50,336 bases of DNA from an uncultured Clostridia bacterium (GTDB taxonomy: Bacteria > Bacillota > Clostridia > UMGS1810). Shown here in pieces: positions 17,010 to 27,232 of this stretch; position 1 is the stretch's first letter, and the number at the start of each line of letters is the position of its first letter. The notes below the pieces were generated by a model. It was not told where the DNA came from. It ran no database searches and worked only from the letters and a program-made list of their open reading frames with translations. The stretch spans positions 1-50,336 of the forward strand of contig CAKSFP010000021.1 of the NCBI GenBank assembly GCA_934454585.1, read 5' to 3'. The position numbers were made by a program, and so were the translations under genes.

Positions 17010-18578
17010 CTACGGAATAATGACATCCCTGTTAGCAGGCTTTAATGAACCATTCACATTATCCCAGAAGAAAATTCGCAGGCTTCCGCCAGTAAACTTA
17101 TCTTCTGCCGGCAGCTGCATATTCACACTGAAGTTCACCGTTTCTGCCGAATCAAAGCTGCTGTCGGTGATATCAACCAGTGCGCAGGTTACAAGATTGC
17201 CACTCGCGTCAAAGTAAGCAAAAATGCCCTTCTTATCACCTGTTGCAATTGATGTTGTCTTTGTGATATCGGCGGTTGTGAGCACTGCACCTGCCTGAAT
17301 TTCATTAACTTCGCTTTCGTTTAATGTGTATTTCAGATTATCTGCCTTATACGGATTGCAAACCCTCTCATACTCCCATTTCAGGATAGGATAACCGTTG
17401 TTGAGAGCGTCGGCATACTTTGTTTCGTATGCATTCTGAGAATTCAGAGCGGCAGGCAGAGCCTTGAGTTCGTCACTTGTGGCTATATTAAACGCAGATT
17501 TGTTTTTCAAATAGTAAACATCACCATACGGTTGAGTAGTTCCCATAACAAAACAATTGCTGCCTTTTGAAGTATAATTACCTGCATCTGTTCCATCAGC
17601 TAAGCAAGAGAATATGTAATTTGTTCTGCTTGAATCCTTAATATTTTGTATGTTCGTAATTTTCAATCCGTTTTTAGATTCGGCATTAACCGCATAGCAA
17701 TTATTAATATCTATGCCATATCCCTTTGTATTTCCAAAAGCCGAGGTCTTTTTTAGTTTTTGGTCGCCTGTTGCTGTTCCGGTATATGCTATCTCATTAT
17801 TTACGGCATAACAGTTATTTATCTTGTAACGAGCGTCATTAGTGGCATTAACGATACTATCAGTACCTATCATGCCGGTCAAAATACCCAAGCCGACATT
17901 CTCGGTTATCGTACCTACCTTATTTTCAACTTTACTATTCTTAACAAAGCAGTTGTCAAGATTAAGTGTACCGTATGCCTTTCCGATTAATACACCGTGT
18001 CCGAAATAAACGCCATTATGATTCACAGTTATAACTGCATTTTCTATACCAACATTTTTTATAGTTGCATCTTCGGTCAAACCGAACAGCGCTATTGCGT
18101 ATGTTGAATTTGCAGGTGCCACCACCAAATTTTTTATTATATGTCCGTCTCCGTCAAAGTTCCCTGCGAAAGTAAATGTATAATCCTTATCGTTAGAATA
18201 TCCGATTCCTCTGTCTATATTATTGTTTCCCATATCAATGTCATTTGTAAGTTTGAAATACTTACCCGATAGGCGCTTATGAGTTTGACTTGTAACATTA
18301 TCGTACACTAATGCGCCTGGTAAACTTTCACCATAAGTATCTTTATAAGACTGATTGTAAGAAGTATCTCCGATATTTACAAGATTTCTCAGAAAAACAA
18401 GCTGTGCGGCTGTTGCAATCAAGTACGGGTCACTCTCTGTTCCGGTGCCGCCCTCAAAAGCTTTTGCCACTGTACTTCCGTCCCACACATCGGCTGCGGC
18501 AAACGCCACGGTCGCAGTGCTGATTGAAGCCGTTATTATCATTAACATAGCCAACACGATTGATATGCATTTTTTCAT
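17010..18578 (-). CDS. Secreted GLUG-repeat protein with C-terminal beta-domain
   Basis: A 522-residue protein starting at ATG 18,578 (GAGAGG 9 bases upstream; the TTG three codons earlier is less likely). Signal peptide: MKKCISIVLAMLMIITAS, cleaved near VAFAAAD. The mature part opens with VWDGSTVAKAFEGGTGTESD and PYLIATAAQLVFLRNLVN, the same entrance as the two larger proteins upstream. GLUG-like beta-strand repeats follow (FAGNFDGDGHIIKNLVV, DATIKNVGIENAVI). Residues about 410-520 form a beta-sandwich-like tail that resembles the middle of the esterase encoded at 24,842. No enzyme motif or SLH anchor is seen. It may be a secreted carbohydrate-binding or lyase-like beta-helix; function unproven. 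Hairpins flank the gene on both sides. Confidence 0.75.
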   Translation of the reverse strand: MKKCISIVLAMLMIITASISTATVAFAAADVWDGSTVAKAFEGGTGTESDPYLIATAAQLVFLRNLVNIGDTSYNQSYKDTYGESLPGALVYDNVTSQTHKRLSGKYFKLTNDIDMGNNNIDRGIGYSNDKDYTFTFAGNFDGDGHIIKNLVVAPANSTYAIALFGLTEDATIKNVGIENAVITVNHNGVYFGHGVLIGKAYGTLNLDNCFVKNSKVENKVGTITENVGLGILTGMIGTDSIVNATNDARYKINNCYAVNNEIAYTGTATGDQKLKKTSAFGNTKGYGIDINNCYAVNAESKNGLKITNIQNIKDSSRTNYIFSCLADGTDAGNYTSKGSNCFVMGTTQPYGDVYYLKNKSAFNIATSDELKALPAALNSQNAYETKYADALNNGYPILKWEYERVCNPYKADNLKYTLNESEVNEIQAGAVLTTADITKTTSIATGDKKGIFAYFDASGNLVTCALVDITDSSFDSAETVNFSVNMQLPAEDKFTGGSLRIFFWDNVNGSLKPANRDVIIP

Positions 18579-18629
18579 TTCTTTCAACCTCTCTCAATAA
18601 TTATTTAATATTTTGAAGCTTTATATAAA

Positions 18630-18646
18630 AGCCAATGACATTGGCT
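18630..18646 (-). terminator. Intercistronic stem-loop upstream of the small GLUG gene
   Basis: AGCCAAT-GAC-ATTGGCT; on the minus strand TTTATATAAAG follows. It lies between the giant SLH gene and the small GLUG gene and may cause partial termination. Confidence 0.6.
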
Positions 18647-18668
18647 GAATTGTTTTTAATCCAACCGA

Positions 18669-21600
18669 TTATCTGTTCTTTGAAATTCTGTACAGCAGCA
18701 TTGCCGCCTCGGCTCTGGTTGCGGTGTCAGTCGGTGCAAACTCATTTTCACCCTTGCCGTTGAGGACACCTTTGTCACGCAGAGTGTAAACCGCGTCTTT
18801 GGCGTAATCCGCAATTCGCTCATCATCGGCAAATACTCCGCCGAATCCGCTGCCGGAGGTAAATCCGCTTATGCGCGCGACCATAACCGCCATATCCTGC
18901 CGCGAGATTTCGCTGCCGACACCGAAGTTGCCGTTTTCATCGCCGAGTATAATCTTGTTATAACGCGCAGCGGAAACATACAGGCGATACCATGCCGTTT
19001 TCTCCACATCGGCAAAATCGTTCTTATAGTCGGCGATTTTTATATCAAACGCAAGCAGCAGCATTTTGAGAAACTCCTCACGCTTAATGTTGCTGTCGGG
19101 TTCAAAATTACCGTCTGTATCACCCGACACAACTCCGTCTGCGGCAAGCGCCATAATAGCGTCATATGCCCAGTGCGATGAGTTGACATCGTTAAACGAA
19201 ACAGGTTTATCCGGACGGTTGAATATATTCTGCGCGGCGTTTTTGCCAAAGGCAATCGCCGTAGACGAGCCGCTGCCTCCGCCGCTGCCGCCCGCAGAGT
19301 CTGAAGATTCCCTCGCCTTGACAGTGACCTCAAAGCTCTTTTCGGCAACAGCGCTGTTTCTCCTTGCGGTCAGCTTAAGCGTTGCCTTCTGTCTCTGCGC
19401 GGCGCGCGTCACCTTGCCGTCGTTTGCAACAGCCGCTGTGTTGTCGGACACAAGTGAGATTTCCGAGCCGTACTTTCCCACAGCCGCAAATGAAATGTCA
19501 TCACTTATATTAGAAAAATCATAGCGAGATGTTATATCTCCGTAAACCGCCGCCATGTCTTTTGCAACGCGTTCCTCATCGGTATACTCGCTTGCGGAAA
19601 CATAGACGGGGTATGTCCTCCTCACCTTTTCGGCAAGGTACTCCAGTTCTATGGTAAACTCAGCATAACCGTCAGCGTCTATAACCTCGCGAATTTTTCC
19701 CGAATCCGAAAGCACATCGTTATTGCTGCTGTATGTCCGCATCGTGAATCCCGTCGGTGCAGAGGGTATCTTCAAATCCTCACAGAGCGCCTCAATGTTA
19801 TTGTGAGCGCGGAAATTCATGTCAATGCTTTCCATAGTCTTGTACAAGCTTTCCGAATATCTGCTCAGAAGCTTGCTGAAGCTGATATCATCCGCATATA
19901 CCGTACCTTCCCTTGCATCTATGCGCACCTTTCTGAGCGGGAAATACTTCGCAAGCGTCATAGGTGCAGACTTAAACGGTATTCCGCCGTCAAAATAGAC
20001 ATCACCGTTCACGGTAAGTTCTCCGTAATCCGAGATGCACTCACCGTTAAGGAACAAATCCATCTTTCCGCTGCCGGTATCGCATACCATTAAGAGTTCA
20101 TTCCATATGTCAAGCGGAAACAGATTTTCATCACTCCGCAGGAAAATCTCGCGATAACCCTCGTCAAAAACATCAACAACTACCTGACCGTTTGGCTCAA
20201 TGGTGACATCCGCCATTACAACCTCGCTGAAATTATACAGACGAATCCTTACTCCCCGGGTTTCGGACGGGACAAGCAATTTCATCTGCGCATATACGAT
20301 GCCGTCCGTAGTTGCCTTGTCATCAAAGCCGTTTGTATAGCGGACGCCCTCGGTATTTGCAGAGCCGTTGCTCAGCATCAGCACCTTGTTGACCGCTCCG
20401 CTCGGGTCATCGGCAACAACTGTGGAAACAGACGCATTTGTTTTTGCCAGTGTACCTGTCGAGGGATTTGCAGGCTCGCTGCCGACAGAATCATTTTCAA
20501 AGTTAAGCAGAAAGACTTGCGAAAAAGCAGTCTGTGCCTTAACCGTTATGAAAAACTCCTTTGTCATGCTCCTGTCACCCAGGACAATGACTGCGGAGAG
20601 CGCCGCCATCTTTCCGTTTTCGGCAAAACTCGGGCGTTTAACCTCGGCTATGAGCTGTCCGCCCTCGTCCGCAATCTCAATCAAATCCGCATTGCTCGAC
20701 TCCCATGTGATTTTCGTGCCAAAATCACCCGTCTGCGGCAGTGCAAAATCACTGCACACCTCGTTAATGCTCTCGCTCGTGAGGGTATCAAAGGTCAGGT
20801 ATTCATACGCCTTTTCAAGCAATTCTTCCTCCGTCAATCCTTTGACGGTGAATTCAAAACTCTTTGTCTTTGACACCGCGCCTTTGTGGACATCGGCAGT
20901 CAGTGTAACCGTTTTATCATCGTTTAGTGACGGAAAAATCTTACCGTCCGTGTTAACGGTTGCCTCGTCCGATGTTCCCCAATCACATTGTACACCGTTA
21001 TCAAAATTCTTTGCCAATGACAGGTTGTTCCTTATTTCAGCGGGTGATTCGGCAGATATGGTCTCATATGTAATCGAATCAAACGCACTCTGAACAACAT
21101 CATTGTCCGACGGAAGGCACAGAACCTCAAACTCAAAAGTAAAGCTGCCCTTTTGCCCCTCATTCTCCATTGAAGCAGTCAGCGTCACAGTTTTGTTGCC
21201 GGTCTCAAATGACGGTCTTTTAACGCACGCCTGCGCCGCACCGGCATATTGCCTGATGCTTATCACACCTGAATCGGAGGTAGTCCATGTTATGGTGCTT
21301 TGATACGCCGCACCGATGAGCGGAAGTTCAAAATCCGACACAGCCCGATTCATGTCTTCAAAGATAATCCTTGTGTTATCCGCCGCAATTTTTCCTGCCG
21401 GCGAGATGAGCACGGTAAACACAAATTCCTTGCTTGCGCTCTCTCCGCTCAGCTCGTGAGTAAATGTCGCAGTTACTGTCACCGTTGTGTCTTTCATCTG
21501 TCTGACAACCGTTCCGTCGCTCGCAATTACCTCTTCATTTGACGAGCTCCATACGACTGAAACATAATCTTCAAAATCCATTGGCAAATTAATTCTTTTT

Positions 21601-24600
21601 GTAATTGCCGAGGGATTCTCCGATGTCATCTTATCATATGCTACGGAATCCATCGCATTGTTCAGCGCAGCTTCGGGGCTGATATGACAGAGCACAGTGA
21701 ATGTAAAACTTTTTTCCGCAGCTGCTGCGCCCATTGTTGCGGTCAGCTTCAGCGTTACAGCTGCATTTCCCTCGTTCCAGTTCGGTCTTGTTACCGTGCC
21801 GTCAGGTGCAATGTGCGCCTCATCTGAATTTTCCCACGAAAGGCTGATTCCGTCAGGTCCCTCTGTCGGGAAGCCGTTTTTCAGATTTTCCGTAATCTCA
21901 TCTGTCGGCTGTTCAGTGAAATACTTGTCCGTCATAACTGTGTCAAGGTATTCTTTTAATATATCCTCGTCACTGTAGCCGTCCAGTCGCAGGACAGTTA
22001 CCTCATAGGATATTTTTCTCGGAAAAACCGTGTCGCCGCGGAAGAGTATCTCCATTGTCAGGTTTGCTTTCTGCTCATAACTTCTTCTTGTAACTGTTCC
22101 GTCATCACCGACTACCGTCAGATTATCCGACGACCATTTTCCGCTGACGCCGTAGCCTAAATCGGTAATAAGATTTAAGCTTTCACTTACGGCATTCTGC
22201 GGCTCGCCGCTGATTCTTGAAAAGTCGAATTGATTGTATATCATGAAATCTATCAATTCATACGCATACTTTTCCCAAACGAGCATCGGCATACCGCCGT
22301 TTACCTCTGCCGCATATTCCGCGGTAAATGCCGCATCGGAATTTAGTGCGTCGGACAATCCGCTCAAGGTATCGGCAGATACTTTCAGTACCGTTCCCAT
22401 GGCAAAAGTGTATGCGCCCGTCTCGCCGTCGGCAGTCTGAGCATAACAATTTTCAATAGTGGATGTCCCCGAACCGAGATTCGGTCTGAACATCATGCCC
22501 AAATTTTTTGTAATAGCCGGGAAAGACATACTTTCTCCGAAAGTTACATTTGCCGCATAGCAATTTGCGACGGCTACCTTGTGGTTACCCACATAGCCTA
22601 TACCGGAAGCACAGTCAAACACCGCGTTGTTTCCGAATGTATAATCGATAAACAAACCGTCAACATAGCAGTTTTGCACCGTGGTTGTTTCGTCAATTGC
22701 AGTCGGCGACCCCGACACACCCATCGACGCGCATATAGCGCCCAAACGGGTTGCGACAGTGCCCGTCAGCTTGTTGGTCATTGTGATTGAGCCGTTCTTG
22801 ACAAAGCACTCAGATATGGTATTGCCGCTGCGCGCCGTTGCCACAAGTATGCCGTAAGAGCCCGATGTGGTTGTTGCGGTCAGTGTGATATTTGGATTTT
22901 CCAAACCGACATTTTTAATCGTAGAATTGTTTATATATCCGAAGAGTCCGGAATTTCTCTCATTCGTCGACAGCACAAAGTTTTTGATGACATGACCGTC
23001 TCCGTCAAAATTGCCGTCAAAATAGAAGGTATTTGCCACATCGGTATATTTACCGATAGGCTCGCCGAAATTTCTGCTGTCCATATCCAGGTCGGCAGTA
23101 AGAACAAAATATTTGCCGGCAAAGGTATGATACTCGCCGTCCGGTCTCTCACCGTAAACAGCTTGATAATTTGCTCTGTATGTGCTGTCTGTGGCATTTA
23201 CTATATTTTTGAGCAGTGCCAACTGTGCTCCTGTTGCAATTTGATATGGATTTTCCACAGTTCCGTCACCGCCGTCAAAGCTTTCTGCAACAGTGCCGTC
23301 CCACCTGTCAAACTTCATTACAAGTTCTTCGGGGCTGCTGTCATTCTTAAGCACCGTTATGTTAACGGTCTTCTTTTCGGGATATTCCGTGCCGTCCGGA
23401 AAGCGGATACTTAAAGTAAGCGTAACGGCACGGTCAACAAAATCTCTCGTCACAATACCGTCCGCAGTTACTGAAGCATTTCTGCTGCTCTGCCAAACGC
23501 AGGCTAAGCCCTCTGTTTCGGTAAAAAGACTCAGATTTTGCGTAACCGCCGACGCGTCCTCGCCGCTTATCATTGCAAAGTCAAAACTGTCTATAATCCT
23601 TTTTGCAGTTTCATACAAGACAGCCGTTGGGGCGTACTTCTCGCTCTCCCACGCAAGTACGGGATATCCGTTGTTGATAAGCTCGGCATATCTTGTATCA
23701 TAGGCGCCCTTGGAATTGAGCCCATTCGGCAAAGCCTTGAGTTCATCTGCCGTCACAGCCGTAAACGCGTCTCCATGTTTCAGATAATCTACGGACGCTG
23801 CCGGCTGTTCACCCTCGACAAAACAATTGCTTCCCTTGGACGAAAACGATGTTGAACCGTTGGCAGACGGCGTAAACAGATTATTTGTCCTGTTACTGTA
23901 TGTCGATGCGGTAATGTTTACAAATACCAATCCGCTTGCGTAGCAATTGTTCACATCTATTCCGTATGCCGCAGTCTTGCCGAACACGGCTGATTTTTTG
24001 AACTGCCTCGGGGTTGATTCGCCGGAATATGTCATAGTGTTGTTTACGGCATAGCAATTATCTATGCTGTGAGCGGCATCGCTGTTTTTGTCATAGCCTA
24101 TTGAGCCGGTCAAGATGCCCAGACCCATGTCCGAATCCGCACCGATGTTGTTTGTCACCTCAACGGTACTGTTCCTTACATAACAGTTACCCAGACTCAG
24201 CGAGCCGTATGCCTTGCCGACAAGCACGGCATAGCCGAATGTCGCACTGCTGTTTGCCACATTAATTTTGGCATTCTCCATACCGAGGTTGACAATTGCC
24301 GCGTCCTCGGTTATGCCGAACAACCCCATTGCCCTTAAATCCCACGCATATGATGTGTAGTAATTTCTTATTATGTGGCCGCCGCCGTCAAAACTGCCGG
24401 CAAAGGTAAATGTCTGTGCAATACCTGTTGAATTTCCGATTCCCTTGCCGAAGTTTTTGCCGTCAAAATCGAGGTCTGTTGTCAGCATAAAATGCTTACC
24501 GGACAGCCGCTTGTGCGTTAATGTGCTGCCGGACACCACTGAGCCGCTTTGCGCAGCGCCGTATGTTGCCGCATAATTGCTTGCGTAGTTTGCGTCACTC

Positions 24601-24806
24601 TCATTCACTATGTTGCGCAAAAGTGCAAGCTGTGCGCAGCTCGATATCAGATACGGGTCATCCTCGGTTCCGCTGCCGCCGTCAAATGACGAGGCTACCG
24701 CTATGCCGTCCCATTTATCTGTTTCATCCGCGGCAAACACGGTTGACAGCGGAAATGCCGTCAAAAGCATCGTAACTGTCAAAAGAAATGAAATTAATCT
24801 TTTCAA
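18669..24806 (-). CDS. Giant SLH-anchored surface protein: 2 GLUG modules, atrophied-Ig repeats, LamG-like, 3 SLH
   Basis: About 2,045 residues. TTG 24,806 is preferred because GGAGAGG overlaps the GTG three codons earlier. Order: signal peptide (1-25); GLUG module one (about 30-390); one atrophied bacterial-Ig repeat (SFDFAMISGEDASAVTQNL); GLUG module two from about 500 (DRWDGTVAESFDGGDGTVEN); a series of atrophied-Ig repeats (VTRDF, VTRRS, VTRPN strands with SFTFTVL-like ends); a LamG/concanavalin-like segment near 1,430-1,650; two more Ig-like repeats; a Gly/Ser linker; three SLH repeats to the end (about 1,870-2,042: HWAYDAIMALAADGVVSGD, AVYTLRDKGVLNGKGENEF). SLH repeats tie it to the wall. 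No catalytic motif is recognised; it probably binds polysaccharide, or the GLUG beta-helices may hide an unknown lyase. Confidence 0.8.
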   Translation of the reverse strand: MKRLISFLLTVTMLLTAFPLSTVFAADETDKWDGIAVASSFDGGSGTEDDPYLISSCAQLALLRNIVNESDANYASNYAATYGAAQSGSVVSGSTLTHKRLSGKHFMLTTDLDFDGKNFGKGIGNSTGIAQTFTFAGSFDGGGHIIRNYYTSYAWDLRAMGLFGITEDAAIVNLGMENAKINVANSSATFGYAVLVGKAYGSLSLGNCYVRNSTVEVTNNIGADSDMGLGILTGSIGYDKNSDAAHSIDNCYAVNNTMTYSGESTPRQFKKSAVFGKTAAYGIDVNNCYASGLVFVNITASTYSNRTNNLFTPSANGSTSFSSKGSNCFVEGEQPAASVDYLKHGDAFTAVTADELKALPNGLNSKGAYDTRYAELINNGYPVLAWESEKYAPTAVLYETAKRIIDSFDFAMISGEDASAVTQNLSLFTETEGLACVWQSSRNASVTADGIVTRDFVDRAVTLTLSIRFPDGTEYPEKKTVNITVLKNDSSPEELVMKFDRWDGTVAESFDGGDGTVENPYQIATGAQLALLKNIVNATDSTYRANYQAVYGERPDGEYHTFAGKYFVLTADLDMDSRNFGEPIGKYTDVANTFYFDGNFDGDGHVIKNFVLSTNERNSGLFGYINNSTIKNVGLENPNITLTATTTSGSYGILVATARSGNTISECFVKNGSITMTNKLTGTVATRLGAICASMGVSGSPTAIDETTTVQNCYVDGLFIDYTFGNNAVFDCASGIGYVGNHKVAVANCYAANVTFGESMSFPAITKNLGMMFRPNLGSGTSTIENCYAQTADGETGAYTFAMGTVLKVSADTLSGLSDALNSDAAFTAEYAAEVNGGMPMLVWEKYAYELIDFMIYNQFDFSRISGEPQNAVSESLNLITDLGYGVSGKWSSDNLTVVGDDGTVTRRSYEQKANLTMEILFRGDTVFPRKISYEVTVLRLDGYSDEDILKEYLDTVMTDKYFTEQPTDEITENLKNGFPTEGPDGISLSWENSDEAHIAPDGTVTRPNWNEGNAAVTLKLTATMGAAAAEKSFTFTVLCHISPEAALNNAMDSVAYDKMTSENPSAITKRINLPMDFEDYVSVVWSSSNEEVIASDGTVVRQMKDTTVTVTATFTHELSGESASKEFVFTVLISPAGKIAADNTRIIFEDMNRAVSDFELPLIGAAYQSTITWTTSDSGVISIRQYAGAAQACVKRPSFETGNKTVTLTASMENEGQKGSFTFEFEVLCLPSDNDVVQSAFDSITYETISAESPAEIRNNLSLAKNFDNGVQCDWGTSDEATVNTDGKIFPSLNDDKTVTLTADVHKGAVSKTKSFEFTVKGLTEEELLEKAYEYLTFDTLTSESINEVCSDFALPQTGDFGTKITWESSNADLIEIADEGGQLIAEVKRPSFAENGKMAALSAVIVLGDRSMTKEFFITVKAQTAFSQVFLLNFENDSVGSEPANPSTGTLAKTNASVSTVVADDPSGAVNKVLMLSNGSANTEGVRYTNGFDDKATTDGIVYAQMKLLVPSETRGVRIRLYNFSEVVMADVTIEPNGQVVVDVFDEGYREIFLRSDENLFPLDIWNELLMVCDTGSGKMDLFLNGECISDYGELTVNGDVYFDGGIPFKSAPMTLAKYFPLRKVRIDAREGTVYADDISFSKLLSRYSESLYKTMESIDMNFRAHNNIEALCEDLKIPSAPTGFTMRTYSSNNDVLSDSGKIREVIDADGYAEFTIELEYLAEKVRRTYPVYVSASEYTDEERVAKDMAAVYGDITSRYDFSNISDDISFAAVGKYGSEISLVSDNTAAVANDGKVTRAAQRQKATLKLTARRNSAVAEKSFEVTVKARESSDSAGGSGGGSGSSTAIAFGKNAAQNIFNRPDKPVSFNDVNSSHWAYDAIMALAADGVVSGDTDGNFEPDSNIKREEFLKMLLLAFDIKIADYKNDFADVEKTAWYRLYVSAARYNKIILGDENGNFGVGSEISRQDMAVMVARISGFTSGSGFGGVFADDERIADYAKDAVYTLRDKGVLNGKGENEFAPTDTATRAEAAMLLYRISKNR

Positions 24807-24820
24807 TATTCGCACCTCTC
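24300..24820 (-). repeat. 521-bp direct repeat, copy 1 (start of giant SLH gene)
   Basis: Identical, as far as I could compare by eye, to 26,726-27,246 (offset 2,426). It covers the ribosome site, signal peptide and first ~170 codons; sequence on both sides diverges at once. Confidence 0.9.
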
Positions 24821-24841
24821 CTTCCGTTGTTAATGCTGTGT

Positions 24842-27232
24842 TTATCTGCTACCCAAATTAGGATAAATAATCTCAGTATTCAGATTACGGCAATAATCCG
24901 ACAGAGGTACATTCAAAGCGGAGATTGCTGCAGCCATTTTCTGCGCCGTCACATCTGCGCCATAGTATGTCAGGTGGACATTATCATACTTTGCATCATC
25001 GTATGCCGAGCCGCCGCTCTGTGGATTATACACCGAATTTTCAAATCTTGAGTTGCTTGCATATATGCTCGGATTATAGTACACATCCTGCATATAAAGT
25101 CTGCGCGAATCATCGTCAAAAGCAGCGTCCGCACCAATCATCTCTGCGGTTACAGCGGTCATATCAACAGTTAAAAAGCCTGTCATATGTTCACTCTGTT
25201 TCTCCGCAATCAAGTCTTTAAGAGCTGCGAGATAATCACCCTGTTCTTCATTCTCGGAATTACTCAGCACTGTTGTGCCGACAAAATTGCCGTCGGCGTC
25301 AAATTCGGCACGAAGCTTGCCGCTGCCGTCAAACGAGCGGCTCATATTCGGTGTGCAGACAATCACATTTGCACCCTTTTTACGGAGGGTATCTATCATC
25401 AACTCAAGATTTGACTTATACTTGGCTATGCCTATTCTGTGTCCGTTGTCATTAATGCCAAGCTGCAATACAGCATAATCACCTGCGGCTATATTGTCTT
25501 TTACAAATTCCCAGTTGGCTGATTCCGCAATTTTTCCTCCAAGAAATGAATTAGTGTCAGCGCCGGCAACCGCCATGTTCTTTATGGCGATTTCGGGAAG
25601 ATATTTTCCGAGCATCTGTCCCGTGCCTGCCCTCGGATACATTGTGTCGTCATAATTTGCCATAGTACTGTCGCCAATCATATACAAGGTCGGCGCGGCG
25701 CACGGCGCATAATCAACGCTGATTGCCTTAATGTCGGTTTTGAGCGCAAGCAAGTCGTTCCAAATGAAAATTTTGGTTTTGCCGCCCTCTATGTCGGCTG
25801 TGCTGTCGGGAAGCCGCATATCAACGCTGATATGAGCTGTGCCGTCCTCATCAAAATCAGAGTCGTCAAGCGCTGCCGATTTGATTGCCTTCATGCTGCC
25901 ATTCGCGCTGAAATAAGCAAAGACAACCGTTTTGCTCTCAGAATCGGTCACATTTTTTGCGATATATGCCTCTTTGAGCATTCCCCCCGCCCGGGGAGAC
26001 GAAACATATATGCCGTCAGCATCAGTATAGTGCAGCGCACTGACAGTGTACGGTGCGCCCATGCGTTCATACTCCCATTTCAAAATCGGGTAACCGCTGT
26101 TAAGAACATCAGAATACGCAGTTTCATAAGCTCCGTCGGAGTTCAGGGCAGGCGGCAGAGCCTTAAGCTCATCTGCCGTTACTGCCGAGAAAGTCTCACC
26201 CTCCTTCAGATAGTCAACCTCGGAGGCTGACGGATTTCCCTCAACAAAGCAGTTTTTTCCGTCGGACGAGCAGGCAGTAGTGCCGCTGATAGACGGTGTA
26301 AACAGATTGTTGGTTCTGTTGCTGTAGCTTGAGGCAGTCATGTTAGTAAAGTTCAGACCGCTTGCATAGCAGTTGCTGACAACAATGCCATACGGAGCTG
26401 TCTTGCCGAATACGGCTGCCTTTTTGAACAGACGCGGATTTTCCTCGCCGGAATATGTCATGATATTATTTACGGCATAGCAATTATTGATTTCATGACC
26501 AACCGCATTATCCCTATCATAACCTATTGAGCCGGTCAGAATGCCCAGACCCATTTCGGCATCCGCGCTCATGCCAAGCGTAAATTCAACCTCACTGTTT
26601 CTGACATAGCAATTGCTGAGCTTCAATGAGCCGTAAGCCTTGCCGACAAGCACTGCATAGCCGAAAACTGCACTGCCGTTTGCAACCTCTATTTTGGCGT
26701 TTTCCATACCGAGATTTGCAATTGACGCGTCCTCGGTTATGCCGAACAACCCCATTGCCCTTAAATCCCACGCATATGATGTGTAGTAATTTCTTATTAT
26801 GTGGCCGCCGCCGTCAAAACTGCCGGCAAAGGTAAATGTCTGTGCAATACCTGTTGAATTTCCGATTCCCTTGCCGAAGTTTTTGCCGTCAAAATCGAGG
26901 TCTGTTGTCAGCATAAAATGCTTACCGGACAGCCGCTTGTGCGTTAATGTGCTGCCGGACACCACTGAGCCGCTTTGCGCAGCGCCGTATGTTGCCGCAT
27001 AATTGCTTGCGTAGTTTGCGTCACTCTCATTCACTATGTTGCGCAAAAGTGCAAGCTGTGCGCAGCTCGATATCAGATACGGGTCATCCTCGGTTCCGCT
27101 GCCGCCGTCAAATGACGAGGCTACCGCTATGCCGTCCCATTTATCTGTTTCATCCGCGGCAAACACGGTTGACAGCGGAAATGCCGTCAAAAGCATCGTA
27201 ACTGTCAAAAGAAATGAAATTAATCTTTTCAA
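24842..27232 (-). CDS. Secreted GLUG protein with C-terminal SGNH (CE12-like rhamnogalacturonan) acetylesterase
   Basis: About 796 residues from TTG 27,232 (GAGAGGTG overlaps the GTG three codons earlier). Signal peptide (1-25), GLUG module (about 30-400) whose first ~170 residues equal those of the giant protein, a beta-domain near 405-510, then an SGNH hydrolase from about 517: Ser522 in YMIGDSTMANYDD, Asn in LQLGINDNGH, and Asp750/His753 in YDNVHLTYYGA. This order and the TMANY and GINDNG pieces fit rhamnogalacturonan acetylesterases (CE12), which remove acetyl from galacturonic acid of RG-I outside the cell. No SLH anchor is present, so it is free or held by its GLUG part. It supports acetylated pectin as substrate. 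Confidence 0.82.
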   Translation of the reverse strand: MKRLISFLLTVTMLLTAFPLSTVFAADETDKWDGIAVASSFDGGSGTEDDPYLISSCAQLALLRNIVNESDANYASNYAATYGAAQSGSVVSGSTLTHKRLSGKHFMLTTDLDFDGKNFGKGIGNSTGIAQTFTFAGSFDGGGHIIRNYYTSYAWDLRAMGLFGITEDASIANLGMENAKIEVANGSAVFGYAVLVGKAYGSLKLSNCYVRNSEVEFTLGMSADAEMGLGILTGSIGYDRDNAVGHEINNCYAVNNIMTYSGEENPRLFKKAAVFGKTAPYGIVVSNCYASGLNFTNMTASSYSNRTNNLFTPSISGTTACSSDGKNCFVEGNPSASEVDYLKEGETFSAVTADELKALPPALNSDGAYETAYSDVLNSGYPILKWEYERMGAPYTVSALHYTDADGIYVSSPRAGGMLKEAYIAKNVTDSESKTVVFAYFSANGSMKAIKSAALDDSDFDEDGTAHISVDMRLPDSTADIEGGKTKIFIWNDLLALKTDIKAISVDYAPCAAPTLYMIGDSTMANYDDTMYPRAGTGQMLGKYLPEIAIKNMAVAGADTNSFLGGKIAESANWEFVKDNIAAGDYAVLQLGINDNGHRIGIAKYKSNLELMIDTLRKKGANVIVCTPNMSRSFDGSGKLRAEFDADGNFVGTTVLSNSENEEQGDYLAALKDLIAEKQSEHMTGFLTVDMTAVTAEMIGADAAFDDDSRRLYMQDVYYNPSIYASNSRFENSVYNPQSGGSAYDDAKYDNVHLTYYGADVTAQKMAAAISALNVPLSDYCRNLNTEIIYPNLGSR

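Noticed and set aside
20368..21093. Long plus-strand frame of 241 codons inside the giant SLH gene
   Set aside because: It is the antisense shadow of Ser/Thr/Asp-rich repeats; no ribosome site or domain is seen.
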